Source: Arsukibacterium sp. UBA3155 (GTDB lineage Bacteria > Pseudomonadota > Gammaproteobacteria > Enterobacterales > Alteromonadaceae). Taken from it: a stretch of DNA of 64,000 nt. The notes beneath the pieces were generated by a model. It was not told the origin of the DNA, ran no database searches, and worked only from the letters and a program-made list of their open reading frames with translations. Location: assembly GCA_002364615.1 (NCBI GenBank), contig DEYP01000015.1:124001-188000 (forward strand). Reading direction: 5' to 3'. Of the stretch, positions 17,833-26,570 are shown one piece after another. A program made the position numbers and the translations under genes. Positions within the stretch are counted from its first letter, which is position 1; every line of letters starts with the position of its first letter.

Positions 17833-19188
17833 TTACAAACGAGAAATATCGTTGAGCAGCGCAATTCCCATTAACATCAGCAGGACTAAAGCTCCAAAGC
17901 GAAAACCTATTTCCTGCGCCTTCTCAGAGACAGGTTTACCGCGTATTAGTTCCACCACAAGATACATTAAATGGCCACCATCCAAAATGGGCAGCGGCAA
18001 TAAATTAATAACAGCCAGATTAACGCTGATTAGCGCCAGAAACGCTAAAAAAGCTATCAGGCCCATACTGGCGGTATCTCCTGCGCCCTGCGCAATCGAG
18101 ATAGGCCCGCTTAAATGCTTTACCGACACATCACCGGTCAGCAGCTTTGCAACCATCGCAAAACTTAAACGGGTCAGTTGCCAGGTCTGGCTAAGGCCTT
18201 CACCTATGGCACCCACTACCCCATAACGCTGGGTGTAGACAATACCCTCGGGCCATGGGGTAACAACCGGCTGGATCCCTAACATGCCCTGAGTAAAACC
18301 ATCTTCCCGGGTTAACAAATCAGGTATGGCTTCAAGTTCAATGATCTGGCCTGCTCTGCTGATCTCAATTATCAGAGTCTGCTCGGCATTTTGCTGGATG
18401 AGCTTTTCCAGCATTGGCCAGTCAGTAATCTGCTGTCCATCGATCCGCCTGATAATATCACCCTTTTGCAAACCTGCCCGCTCTGCAGCCGATTCAGGCA
18501 CTACCAGTGATAATTCCGTTGTTCTTTCAGGCTGCATCAGCTTAATGCCTAAGCTGTCAAAAACGGTTTGCTGTTCAGGATCAAATTGCCAATCGCTAAG
18601 GTTAAGCTCAACTTGCCGCTGTTGACCAGACCCCACATCTTGCAAGCCTACCGTCATTCCTGGCCTGCCAAGCTGTTCAACCAACAGTAAATTAGTACTG
18701 CGTAAATCTCTGGCGCTATGGCCATTAATGCTGATAATTTGCTCGTCGCCCCGCACGCCGGCCTCAGCCACAATAGACTGCGGTTGCACTGCTGCGATAA
18801 CCGGCTTGGCTTCCTGCACCCCAATCAGATACATCAGCCACAACACAAAAATGGCAAATATAAAATTTGCAGCGGGTCCCGCGGCAATGATTGCCATGCG
18901 CTGCCATACGGTTTTGTGATTAAACGCCAGATCGGCAAACTGTGGCAATACGGGGTCAATTCGCTCGTCCAACATCCGCACGTAGCCACCGAGTGGAATT
19001 GCAGCAATAACAAATTCAGTGCCCTGACGATCCCGCCAACTGAATATTGCCTTACCAAAGCCAATTGAAAAACGCTTTACCAGTACGCCATTTTTCCGGG
19101 CAACCCAGAAATGACCAAACTCATGCACGGTAACCAATAACCCCAGTGCAATGACAAAGGTAAAGGCATTCCATAAAAATACCGCCAT
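17833..19188 (-). CDS. rseP: Site-2 zinc protease RseP
   Basis: An inner-membrane metalloprotease that makes the second cut in the anti-sigma factor RseA to release sigma-E. The HExxH motif is at residues 22-26 (VHEFGH) in the first transmembrane helix, the third zinc ligand lies in NLLPLPILDGGHLMYLVVE, and two PDZ domains (around 115-200 and 210-290) lie between them. Length 451 matches E. coli (450). Its ATG overlaps the ispC stop by one base. Confidence 0.97.
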   Translation of the reverse strand: MAVFLWNAFTFVIALGLLVTVHEFGHFWVARKNGVLVKRFSIGFGKAIFSWRDRQGTEFVIAAIPLGGYVRMLDERIDPVLPQFADLAFNHKTVWQRMAIIAAGPAANFIFAIFVLWLMYLIGVQEAKPVIAAVQPQSIVAEAGVRGDEQIISINGHSARDLRSTNLLLVEQLGRPGMTVGLQDVGSGQQRQVELNLSDWQFDPEQQTVFDSLGIKLMQPERTTELSLVVPESAAERAGLQKGDIIRRIDGQQITDWPMLEKLIQQNAEQTLIIEISRAGQIIELEAIPDLLTREDGFTQGMLGIQPVVTPWPEGIVYTQRYGVVGAIGEGLSQTWQLTRLSFAMVAKLLTGDVSVKHLSGPISIAQGAGDTASMGLIAFLAFLALISVNLAVINLLPLPILDGGHLMYLVVELIRGKPVSEKAQEIGFRFGALVLLMLMGIALLNDISRL

Positions 19189-20381
19189 TAATTTAGTGTC
19201 CTTAGCAACTGCTGCGCATAAGTGCGGGCTTCAAAATCGAGCGCTACTATATCATCCAGCGAGCGGGTAGCATAGTTAAGGAAATGTGCCAGACATTTTT
19301 CATTTACGCGACAAATGTCAGTAAACCGAATTTGGCCGCCAATAAACGCGCCAACTGCCACTTCATTCGCTGCATTTAATGCTGTGGTCGCACCCTGCCC
19401 GGCCGCACAGGCGGCAATGGCCAGATATAAATTGGGATAGCGCTCCGGCTCTGGTTTACTAAAACTGAAATTGGCAAGCTGACTAAAATCGAGCGGCTGC
19501 ACCGGACTGCTCATCCGCTCTGGAAACGCCAGTGCGTGGGCGATCGGCGTACGCATATCAGGCTGGCCAAGCTGGGCTAGTACGGAGCCATCGGTGTATT
19601 GCACCATCGAGTGAATAATACTTTGTGGATGAATCACGACTTCAATATCGGACGGCGCACAGTTAAACAACCAGCGGGCTTCAATAAACTCCAGGCCCTT
19701 ATTCATCATCGTCGCACTGTCGACTGAAATTTTCTGTCCCATGCTCCAGTTAGGGTGAGCAACTGCTTCTGCCACCGTTACCGAGGCCAGACTTTCCAGA
19801 GCTCTGTTAAGAAAAGGCCCGCCACTGCCGGTTAATAACAATTTGGCGATGCCCATCTCAGCAAGTGCCGGTCGCTTTTTAGCGTGCTGAAATGCGGCTG
19901 GCAAGCACTGGAAAATGGCATTATGTTCGCTGTCAATGGGTAACAGGGTTGCGCCATGGCGCGCCACTTTATCCATAAACAACTCACCTGACATCACTAA
20001 CGCTTCTTTATTTGCCAGTAATACCGTTTTGCCCTGCTCTACCGCGGCTAAGGTTGGCAATAGCCCCGCAGCACCAACAATAGCAGCCATAACAATATCA
20101 GCATCCGGGTGCGCTGCCAGCGCGTTTAATGCATCCGGGCCAGCCATTACTTCAGTTGCACAACCCTGTTGCTTTAATGCCGCCTTAAGTTCAGCGGCGG
20201 CGCTGGGGCATAGCATGGCCGCAAAACGTGGTCTGAACTCCAGACACTGTGCTAACAACTTGCTGGTTTGCGTCGCGGCCGTTAGTGCCAATACGCTGAA
20301 CTGCTGTGGGTGCATCGCCAGCACCGACAAAGTGCTGCAACCAATAGAACCGGTAGAGCCCAGAATAACCACGTGTCGCAT
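19188..20381 (-). CDS. ispC: 1-deoxy-D-xylulose-5-phosphate reductoisomerase
   Basis: It converts DXP to 2-C-methyl-D-erythritol 4-phosphate in the MEP isoprenoid pathway. The NADPH-binding GSTGSIG motif follows the start, ANKEALVMSG and LLPIDSEHNAIFQ carry the metal and substrate residues, and the C-terminal helical domain contains NAANEVAVGAFI. The ATG at 20381 overlaps the cdsA stop codon; a TTG three bases earlier is less likely. Confidence 0.97.
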   Translation of the reverse strand: MRHVVILGSTGSIGCSTLSVLAMHPQQFSVLALTAATQTSKLLAQCLEFRPRFAAMLCPSAAAELKAALKQQGCATEVMAGPDALNALAAHPDADIVMAAIVGAAGLLPTLAAVEQGKTVLLANKEALVMSGELFMDKVARHGATLLPIDSEHNAIFQCLPAAFQHAKKRPALAEMGIAKLLLTGSGGPFLNRALESLASVTVAEAVAHPNWSMGQKISVDSATMMNKGLEFIEARWLFNCAPSDIEVVIHPQSIIHSMVQYTDGSVLAQLGQPDMRTPIAHALAFPERMSSPVQPLDFSQLANFSFSKPEPERYPNLYLAIAACAAGQGATTALNAANEVAVGAFIGGQIRFTDICRVNEKCLAHFLNYATRSLDDIVALDFEARTYAQQLLRTLN

Positions 20382-21241
20382 CAATTAAAGCCACCAAATA
20401 ATGCCAGCAGTAACGCGTACAATGGTGCAGTGGCAGTTAAGCTGTCGATCCGATCAAGAATACCGCCATGTCCTGGTAGAAAGGCGCCACTGTCTTTTTT
20501 GCCCGCCGCCCGTTTAAACATGCTTTCCGTTAAATCACCGAACACCGACAATGCCGTTAAAACGACAGCAGCGATATACCAATATAACATTTGATTTGGC
20601 CAGTCTTGCCAGTACCCTACGGCACTCACCAGCGCTAACACCAGCGCCATACCACCGAGCATGCCCTCCAGCGTTTTCCCCGGGCTGACTTTAGGCAGTA
20701 ATTTGGTTTTACCAAAGGGCTTGCCAATGATGTAACCGCCAATATCAGCAGCCCAAACCAGACCCAATAAGCCAAACAACAACCAGGCACCGGTAAATTC
20801 AGACTGCGGGTATTCCAGACCCCGCACAAAAACAATCGCGCTCCAGGCAGGTAATAACGTTAGCCAACCCATTAGTGCTTTTAACCAGTCTCGACCGGCC
20901 CAGAATCCCTGACTACGAGGAAACGTCAGCACCAATACTACGGCCAGCAGCCACCACACTACCCCCGCAACAACCAGTGTTAGGGTAAAGGCATCAGCGA
21001 ATAGATACTGTAATGCGATCGGCTGAATATAATACAGCGCCAACAGTATTGCCCCAGTAAGCACCGTATACACAGCACGCATCGTCCGGTTGGCCAGGCC
21101 ACAAAAACCACTCCACTCCCAGGCCCCTAACAGAAACGCCACAGAGACAAACAACGCAAAGCCGCTTAGCGGCAAATAGAACACCGCCAGCAAAGCCAGA
21201 GGTGCCAGCAATAATGCGGTAAGAACTCGTTGTTTAAACAA
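20381..21241 (-). CDS. cdsA: Phosphatidate cytidylyltransferase
   Basis: An integral membrane enzyme making CDP-diacylglycerol from CTP and phosphatidic acid. The 286-residue protein has about eight hydrophobic segments and the family signature SMFKRAAGKKDSGAFLPGHG followed by GILDRIDSL near the C-terminus. It lies 5 bp after uppS and overlaps ispC by one base. Confidence 0.97.
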   Translation of the reverse strand: MFKQRVLTALLLAPLALLAVFYLPLSGFALFVSVAFLLGAWEWSGFCGLANRTMRAVYTVLTGAILLALYYIQPIALQYLFADAFTLTLVVAGVVWWLLAVVLVLTFPRSQGFWAGRDWLKALMGWLTLLPAWSAIVFVRGLEYPQSEFTGAWLLFGLLGLVWAADIGGYIIGKPFGKTKLLPKVSPGKTLEGMLGGMALVLALVSAVGYWQDWPNQMLYWYIAAVVLTALSVFGDLTESMFKRAAGKKDSGAFLPGHGGILDRIDSLTATAPLYALLLALFGGFN

Positions 21242-21246
21242 TATTG

Positions 21247-22008
21247 TTATCCTTTATTGTGCAGCAAAGCCTGTATTTGCTCACCTGTGCATCCAAAGCG
21301 ACGTTCCCGGTTGACAAATGCCGCTATCGCATCAGCAAATACTGTTTTATCAAAGTCTGGCCACAAGGTTTCTGTAAACCACAACTCAGCATAAGCCGCC
21401 TGCCATAATAAAAAGTTACTGATCCGTAAATCACCACCGGTGCGAATAAGTAAATCAAGCTCCGGCTGATCATGCAACTGCATCTGCTCTGCCAGCATTT
21501 GCTCAGTAATCGCCTCAGGCAGCAGTTCGTTCGCATGGACTTTCACAGCGAGCTGACGTGCGGCGTTCAGCATGTCCCAGCGGCCACCATAATTTGCTGC
21601 AATATTTAATGTCATAGCGGTATTGCCGGCGGTCAATGCTTCGGCAGCATTAATACTGGCCCTAAGCTTTTGATCAAAGGCTGACAAATCGCCTACTATT
21701 TGTAACTTAACATTATGCTTGTGCAGGCTTTTAACTTCTTTTTTTAGCACCAGCATAAACAGTTGCATCAGGGTATCAACTTCCGTTTGTGGACGACGCC
21801 AGTTTTCACTGCTAAAAGCGAATAAGGTAAGTGATGGAATACCGAGTTGCCGGCAGAAACTGACTGCCCGGCGCACCGCTTCCGCCCCTTTTTTATGTCC
21901 CCATACCCTTGGCTTCCCTTGACGTTGCGCCCAGCGTCCATTGCCATCCATAATGATGGCCACATGGCGGGGTAACGTCTGCTGCCCGATCTGCGACTCT
22001 GCAGTCAT
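21247..22008 (-). CDS. uppS: Undecaprenyl diphosphate synthase
   Basis: A cis-prenyltransferase that makes the C55 carrier lipid for peptidoglycan and O-antigen. The 253-residue protein has the catalytic [13 protein letters not shown] motif with Asp21, plus FSSENWRRP and the C-terminal [15 protein letters not shown] and RERRFG motifs. It is separated from frr by about 130 bp with a terminator, so it starts a new transcription unit running to lpxA. Confidence 0.97.
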   Translation of the reverse strand: MTAESQIGQQTLPRHVAIIMDGNGRWAQRQGKPRVWGHKKGAEAVRRAVSFCRQLGIPSLTLFAFSSENWRRPQTEVDTLMQLFMLVLKKEVKSLHKHNVKLQIVGDLSAFDQKLRASINAAEALTAGNTAMTLNIAANYGGRWDMLNAARQLAVKVHANELLPEAITEQMLAEQMQLHDQPELDLLIRTGGDLRISNFLLWQAAYAELWFTETLWPDFDKTVFADAIAAFVNRERRFGCTGEQIQALLHNKG

Positions 22009-22078
22009 AGAATAAGACCTGTCCTTTTGAATTGCTTTTATACTGCTTTATCGTTCGACAATGTTGTGTCAAACCATA

Positions 22079-22115
22079 ATAAAAAGCGCCGCACAGCTTA
22101 GCCGATACGGCGCTA
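22079..22115 (-). terminator. Intrinsic terminator after frr
   Basis: On the minus strand AGCGCCG and CGGCGCT pair around a 16-nt loop and are followed by TTTTTATT, 25 bp beyond the frr stop codon. Confidence 0.75.
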
Positions 22116-22139
22116 TCAACTGATAGGAGGTTAGTTAGG

Positions 22140-22697
22140 TTAAACCTCCATCAGTTCCTTTTCTTTATCAGCCAATACTTCGTCAATTTTTTTAACATAA
22201 GTATCCGTCACTTTTTGCACTTCGTCAGCTGCCCGGCGCTCGTCATCTTCGCTGATGTCTTTGTCTTTTAACAGGGCTTTTAATTCAGCATTGGCATCGC
22301 GGCGAATATTACGAACGGCTACCCGGCCACCTTCGGCCTCAGCGCGCACGACCTTTACCAAATCGCGACGTCGTTCTTCAGTCAGCGCGGGTAAAGGCAC
22401 CCGAATGCTGGTTCCGGCTGACATCGGGTTCAGGCCTAAATCGGACGACATAATAGCTTTCTCAACCGCTTGCACTAAACTTTTGTCAAACACACTGATA
22501 CTCAGGGTACGGGCATCTTCAATAGAAATATTGGCCATCTGGCGCAACGGGGTGTCTGCACCATAGTAAGAAACCTGAATGCCATCAAGTAAGCTCGGAT
22601 GTGCGCGACCGGTGCGCACTTTGTTTAATTGTGATTTAAGCGCATCAACGCTTTTTTCCATTCTTACTTTACTGTCTTTAATAATGTCGTTTATCAC
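22140..22697 (-). CDS. frr: Ribosome recycling factor
   Basis: With EF-G it splits post-termination ribosomes. The 185-residue protein has the usual opening [19 protein letters not shown], the [13 protein letters not shown] motif and the C-terminal [14 protein letters not shown] helix. The start codon is GTG at 22697, with AAGGA 8 bases upstream. It is downstream of pyrH across a spacer of about 170 bp that holds a long palindromic repeat. Confidence 0.98.
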   Translation of the reverse strand: MINDIIKDSKVRMEKSVDALKSQLNKVRTGRAHPSLLDGIQVSYYGADTPLRQMANISIEDARTLSISVFDKSLVQAVEKAIMSSDLGLNPMSAGTSIRVPLPALTEERRRDLVKVVRAEAEGGRVAVRNIRRDANAELKALLKDKDISEDDERRAADEVQKVTDTYVKKIDEVLADKEKELMEV

Positions 22698-22732
22698 GAT
22701 CGTTATCCTTATTTTTTATAGATATCCGTTAT

Positions 22733-22835
22733 CCTTGAAGCTGCAGCGGTGTTGGCATCGCTCGCTCAACCCAATCGCATAGATAGCTATGCTCATGGGG
22801 TTTCACTCACTTGCCGCCTACCTGCAACTTCAATG
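22733..22835. repeat. Long imperfect palindrome (dispersed-repeat-like) between pyrH and frr
   Basis: About 103 bp bounded by TTGAAGCTGCAG (22735-22746) and CTGCAACTTCAA (22822-22833). Inside are paired AACCC/GGGGTT and GCATAG/CTATGC arms, so the whole unit can fold into one long cruciform or hairpin. The composition and layout resemble short palindromic dispersed repeats I recall from Alteromonadales genomes, but no second copy was noticed in this window. It sits inside the pyrH-frr transcript. Confidence 0.65.
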
Positions 22836-22870
22836 ATTTTGGCTATGCCGCGGCCAAGATGGCGGCTAGT

Positions 22871-23611
22871 TTACTGTAAATTCTCGGCGTGGTCGATAAC
22901 GGTGCCTTCCTGTTCGCCCATAATGACCCGTTTTAAGGCACCCGGCTTATTCATATTAAACACCCGAATTTGTAAATTATGGTCCCGGGCAAGCGTAAAC
23001 GCCGCTAAATCCATCACTTTCAGTTCTTTATCTAACACTTCAGTATAGGTTAACTGAGAATACAAGGTGGCGGCCGGGTCTTTAACCGGATCAGCGGAAT
23101 ATACCCCCTCCACTTTCGTGGCTTTTAACACGGCATCAGCTTCAATTTCGATACCACGTAAGCAGGCGGCAGAATCGGTGGTAAAAAACGGGTTACCGGT
23201 GCCAGCAGAGAAAATCACTACCCGGCCTGACTTTAAATAGCTGATTGCTTCAGCCCAACTGTAATTGTCGCAAACGCCATTTAAAGGAATAGCACTCATC
23301 ATCCGGGCATTAACATAAGCCCGGTGCAGCGCATCGCGCATCGCCAGTCCATTCATTACCGTTGCCAGCATGCCCATATGGTCGCCGACCACCCGGTTCA
23401 TGCCGGCTTTCGCCAGGCCTTCACCGCGGAAAATATTACCACCACCAATGACGATACCGACTTGCACCCCTAACTCAACCAGCTCTTTAATTTCCTGCGC
23501 CATCCGGTCCAATACTTTTGGGTCGATACCAAAGCCTTCGTCGCCCATCAGGGCCTCACCGCTTAATTTTAGCAGAATGCGTCTGTAGGTTGGTTTTGGA
23601 TTGATACTCAT
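22871..23611 (-). CDS. pyrH: UMP kinase
   Basis: It phosphorylates UMP to UDP. The 246-residue protein begins [20 protein letters not shown] and has the amino-acid-kinase motifs [25 protein letters not shown] and [10 protein letters not shown]. The ATG at 23611 has an AGGGG site upstream; an in-frame start at 23650 would add 13 unconserved residues. It follows the strong tsf terminator, so it probably has its own promoter or relies on readthrough. Confidence 0.97.
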   Translation of the reverse strand: MSINPKPTYRRILLKLSGEALMGDEGFGIDPKVLDRMAQEIKELVELGVQVGIVIGGGNIFRGEGLAKAGMNRVVGDHMGMLATVMNGLAMRDALHRAYVNARMMSAIPLNGVCDNYSWAEAISYLKSGRVVIFSAGTGNPFFTTDSAACLRGIEIEADAVLKATKVEGVYSADPVKDPAATLYSQLTYTEVLDKELKVMDLAAFTLARDHNLQIRVFNMNKPGALKRVIMGEQEGTVIDHAENLQ

Positions 23612-23649
23612 GAGTGCCCCTAGTGCTGAATAGTGCTGGATAAAAGACA

Positions 23650-23680
23650 TAAAAAAACCGCGACCTTAGGTCGCGGTTAT
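23650..23680 (-). terminator. Strong intrinsic terminator after tsf
   Basis: On the minus strand AACCGCGACCT and AGGTCGCGGTT form an 11-bp stem with a one-base centre (so a small loop after end fraying), followed by seven T residues. It closes the rpsB-tsf operon. Confidence 0.9.
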
Positions 23681-23714
23681 TCTAGCGGGTTTTGCCAATT
23701 TGCTAAAGCGCAAA

Positions 23715-24587
23715 TTACTTTTTCGCCGCGGCGATCTGTGCAGCTACTTCAGCAGCAAAATCTTCTTCTTTCTTTTCAATGCCTTCACCCACTTCTAAGC
23801 GGATGAAAGAGATTGCTTTGGCGCTGTTTTGCTTTAAGAATTCGCCAGTGCTCATTGACGGATCTTTCACAAAAGGCTGTCCGGTTAAGCTTACTTCACC
23901 AGTAAACTTGCTCATCCGGCCCGCAACCATTTTCTCAGCGATTTCTTTTGGCTTACCGCTGTTAACTGCGATGTCGATCTGGATTTGGCGCTCACGCTCA
24001 ACCACTTCAGCTGAGACGTCTTCCGGATTAACATAACTTGGGTTATTCGCTGCAACATGCATAGCAACATCTTTTGCAACGTCTTCGTTACCGCCTTCCA
24101 GCACCGCTAACACACCGATACGGCCAGAGTGAACATACTGTCCAATCACAGCGCCTTCAACAACAGCTGCACGACGTACGTTGATATTTTCACCAATTTT
24201 GGCAACCAGCGTCGCGCGGGTATCTTCAACTGAAGTGCCGTTTAAATCAGCGGCTAAAATCGCTTCAGCAGTGAATAACTTGTTAGCATGCGCTAAATCA
24301 GCAACGCTGTTGGCAAATGCCAGGAAGTTTGCATCGCGGGCAACAAAGTCTGTTTCACAGTTAAACTCAACAGCTAAACCGTAACCGTCAGCAACGCGGG
24401 TAATAATAACGCCTTCCGCCGCAATACGGCCAGCTTTTTTCGCCGCTTTTGCTAAGCCGCTTTTACGCATGGCATCAATGGCCGCTTCAATGTCGCCGCC
24501 CGTTTCTTCCAATGCTTTTTTACAATCCATCATGCCAGCGCCAGTGCGCTCGCGAAGTTCTTTTACTAAAGCCGCAGTTACAGCCAT
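23715..24587 (-). CDS. tsf: Translation elongation factor Ts
   Basis: The guanine nucleotide exchange factor for EF-Tu. The 290-residue protein has the N-terminal UBA-like region with [16 protein letters not shown], the core motif [13 protein letters not shown] and the repeated EF-Ts dimerisation domains. It follows rpsB with about 100 bp between, which contains a stable hairpin. Confidence 0.98.
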   Translation of the reverse strand: MAVTAALVKELRERTGAGMMDCKKALEETGGDIEAAIDAMRKSGLAKAAKKAGRIAAEGVIITRVADGYGLAVEFNCETDFVARDANFLAFANSVADLAHANKLFTAEAILAADLNGTSVEDTRATLVAKIGENINVRRAAVVEGAVIGQYVHSGRIGVLAVLEGGNEDVAKDVAMHVAANNPSYVNPEDVSAEVVERERQIQIDIAVNSGKPKEIAEKMVAGRMSKFTGEVSLTGQPFVKDPSMSTGEFLKQNSAKAISFIRLEVGEGIEKKEEDFAAEVAAQIAAAKK

Positions 24588-24620
24588 GGGAGCTTCCTCG
24601 TATTAATTCCGGTTGGACAA

Positions 24621-24644
24621 ACAGGGGCAAGAGTTGCCCCTGTT
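24621..24644 (-). promoter_or_regulatory. Hairpin in the rpsB-tsf spacer
   Basis: ACAGGGGCAA and TTGCCCCTGT make a perfect 10-bp stem with a GAG/CTC loop and only a weak T-run after it on the minus strand (TTTGTCC). It resembles a partial attenuator or an mRNA-stabilising hairpin between two co-transcribed genes. Confidence 0.6.
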
Positions 24645-24690
24645 GCAAAGGTCTTCTGTTTTAAGCGTTAAAACTTAAATGTCAGAAAAA

Positions 24691-25419
24691 TTATTCTGCT
24701 TCAACGAAGCTTTCGGCTTCTGCCTGAACTTCGATGTTTTTGTCACGACCTTCCTGGATAGCCTGACCTACCGCTGCCAGATATAACTGGATAGCGCGGA
24801 TAGCATCGTCGTTACCTGGGATCACGTAGTCAACACCTTTAGGATCAGAGTTAGTATCAACAACTGATACTACTGGAATACCCAGGTTGTTGGCTTCTTT
24901 GATCGCGATGTGTTCATGGTCAGCGTCGATCACGAACAGTACGTCTGGTAAACCGCCCATGTCCTTGATACCGCCTAAGCTTTTTTCCAGCTTATCCATT
25001 TCACGGGTACGGTCTAAAGCTTCTTTTTTGGTCAGCTTGTCGAAAGTACCGTCCTGGCTTTGCGATTCCAGGTCTTTTAAACGTTTGATTGACTGACGAA
25101 CCGTTTTCCAGTTAGTCAGCATGCCACCTAACCAGCGGTGGTTAACATAGAATTGGTCAACTTTCGCTGCCGCTTCTTTGATGGCTTCAGACGCGGCACG
25201 CTTGGTACCAACGAATAAAATCTTACCCTTCTTGGCAGATACCTGTTGAATAAACGCTAATGCGTCATTCATCATTGGTACGGTTTGCTCAAGGTTAATG
25301 ATATGAACTTTATTACGGGCACCAAAAATGAACGGCTTCATTTTTGGGTTCCAGTAACGGGTTTGGTGACCGAAGTGCACGCCCGCCTGGAGCATGTCGC
25401 GCATAGAAACTTTTGCCAT
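24691..25419 (-). CDS. rpsB: 30S ribosomal protein S2
   Basis: A primary component of the small subunit that needs S1 contact. The 242-residue protein begins [20 protein letters not shown] and carries the S2 signatures [25 protein letters not shown] and [19 protein letters not shown]. The ATG at 25419 is the family start; an upstream in-frame ATG at 25512 lies in the mRNA leader. The gene is divergent from map. Confidence 0.98.
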   Translation of the reverse strand: MAKVSMRDMLQAGVHFGHQTRYWNPKMKPFIFGARNKVHIINLEQTVPMMNDALAFIQQVSAKKGKILFVGTKRAASEAIKEAAAKVDQFYVNHRWLGGMLTNWKTVRQSIKRLKDLESQSQDGTFDKLTKKEALDRTREMDKLEKSLGGIKDMGGLPDVLFVIDADHEHIAIKEANNLGIPVVSVVDTNSDPKGVDYVIPGNDDAIRAIQLYLAAVGQAIQEGRDKNIEVQAEAESFVEAE

Positions 25420-25557
25420 GATATTAATTCCTGTTTGGGGGTTAGGCCTCCATGCATCCCATATCCCGACCTTTGCTATTGCGCAGGCACCCCGGACTAT
25501 GTGTCGATGCATGTGTGTTATTTAAAATTTAAGTTTAGTTTCGCAAACCAGTGCATC
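25420..25557 (-). promoter_or_regulatory. Long 5' leader of rpsB, candidate S2 autoregulatory site
   Basis: From the promoter below, the leader is about 137 nt, long enough for a structured element. It contains a G/C-rich block CCGGGGTGCCTGCGCA and GGGATATGGGATGCATGG just before the ribosome site. Gammaproteobacterial rpsB leaders are known to bind S2 for feedback; whether this one has the conserved structure cannot be settled by eye. Confidence 0.4.
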
Positions 25558-25562
25558 AGCTT

Positions 25563-25590
25563 TTTATAACTAAGAACCAGAAGTTATCAA
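25563..25590 (-). promoter_or_regulatory. Sigma-70 promoter for rpsB-tsf
   Basis: On the minus strand TTGATA and TATAAA are separated by 16 bp, close to consensus. A T/A-rich stretch lies just upstream. Start of transcription would be near 25556. Confidence 0.55.
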
Positions 25591-25630
25591 AAATAAGCTT
25601 CGGTGCCCGGAAAAGAAAAGTACAATGCAA

Positions 25631-25658
25631 TTTGCTAATTTGCGGCGCGCTTTATACC
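25631..25658 (+). promoter_or_regulatory. Candidate sigma-70 promoter for map
   Basis: TTTGCT and TATACC with a 16-bp spacer lie about 95 bp upstream of the map ATG and face away from the rpsB promoter. The -35 match is moderate. Confidence 0.35.
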
Positions 25659-25751
25659 ATAGTAAGCTGCCAAACACAATGAAATGTGTATTTTTCCAGC
25701 GGTATTAGTAACCCTACTGATCACCGCAACCGTAGTGACCGAGAGAGAGTG

Positions 25752-26540
25752 ATGACAGCAAATATTAAAACCGCCGCCGAAATAGAAAAAATGCGCGTCG
25801 CTGGCCGCCTGGCAGCAGAAGTATTAGAAATGATTGGACCGCATGTCCAGGCCGGCGTCACCACTGATGAATTAAATACGCTGTGCCACGATTATATCGT
25901 CAATCAGCAGCAGGGTATCCCTGCTCCGCTTAATTATCATGGTTTTCCTAAGTCTATTTGCACCTCAGTTAACCAGGTGATTTGCCATGGCATTCCAAAT
26001 GACAAAGCGCTAAAGGAAGGTGACATTGTTAATATTGATATTACCGTGATCAAAGACGGCTACCATGGTGATACTTCGAAAATGTTTGTGGTTGGTAAAC
26101 CTAGCATCATGGCTGAGCGGCTGATCAGAGTCACCCAGGAATGTTTATATCTGGCCTTAAAGCTGGTGAAAAACGGTGTACGGCTGGGCGACATTGGCCA
26201 TGTTATTCAACAGCACGCCGAGAAGCACAGTTACTCTGTCGTGCGTGAATACTGCGGTCATGGTATCGGTGCAGTTTTTCATGAAGACCCACAAGTTCTG
26301 CATTATGGCAAACCGGGCACGGGCGAAGTGCTGAAAACCGGTATGTGCTTAACCATAGAACCGATGATTAACGCCGGTGGCCGTCACAGTAAAATGTTAA
26401 AAGATGGCTGGACCGTCGTGACCAAGGATCGCAGTCTGTCCGCCCAGTTTGAACATACCCTGCTGGTTACTGATGATGGCTGTGAAATTCTGACTTTGCG
26501 CAGTGACGAGACGCTGGAACGCCACTTAATAGCAGAGTAA
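25752..26540 (+). CDS. map: Type I methionine aminopeptidase
   Basis: It removes the initiator methionine from nascent proteins when the second residue is small. The 262-residue protein has the five metal ligands in the expected segments: NIDITVIKDGYHGDTSKMF (two Asp), EYCGHGIGAVFHEDP (His), LTIEPMINAGG (Glu) and AQFEHTLLVT (Glu). The ATG at 25752 matches the E. coli start; the earlier in-frame ATG at 25686 adds unconserved residues. It is divergent from rpsB and leads into glnD 30 bp downstream. Confidence 0.97.
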   Translation: MTANIKTAAEIEKMRVAGRLAAEVLEMIGPHVQAGVTTDELNTLCHDYIVNQQQGIPAPLNYHGFPKSICTSVNQVICHGIPNDKALKEGDIVNIDITVIKDGYHGDTSKMFVVGKPSIMAERLIRVTQECLYLALKLVKNGVRLGDIGHVIQQHAEKHSYSVVREYCGHGIGAVFHEDPQVLHYGKPGTGEVLKTGMCLTIEPMINAGGRHSKMLKDGWTVVTKDRSLSAQFEHTLLVTDDGCEILTLRSDETLERHLIAE

Positions 26541-26570
26541 CCGCTCACTAATCGTTCAGCAGGAAGTCGT

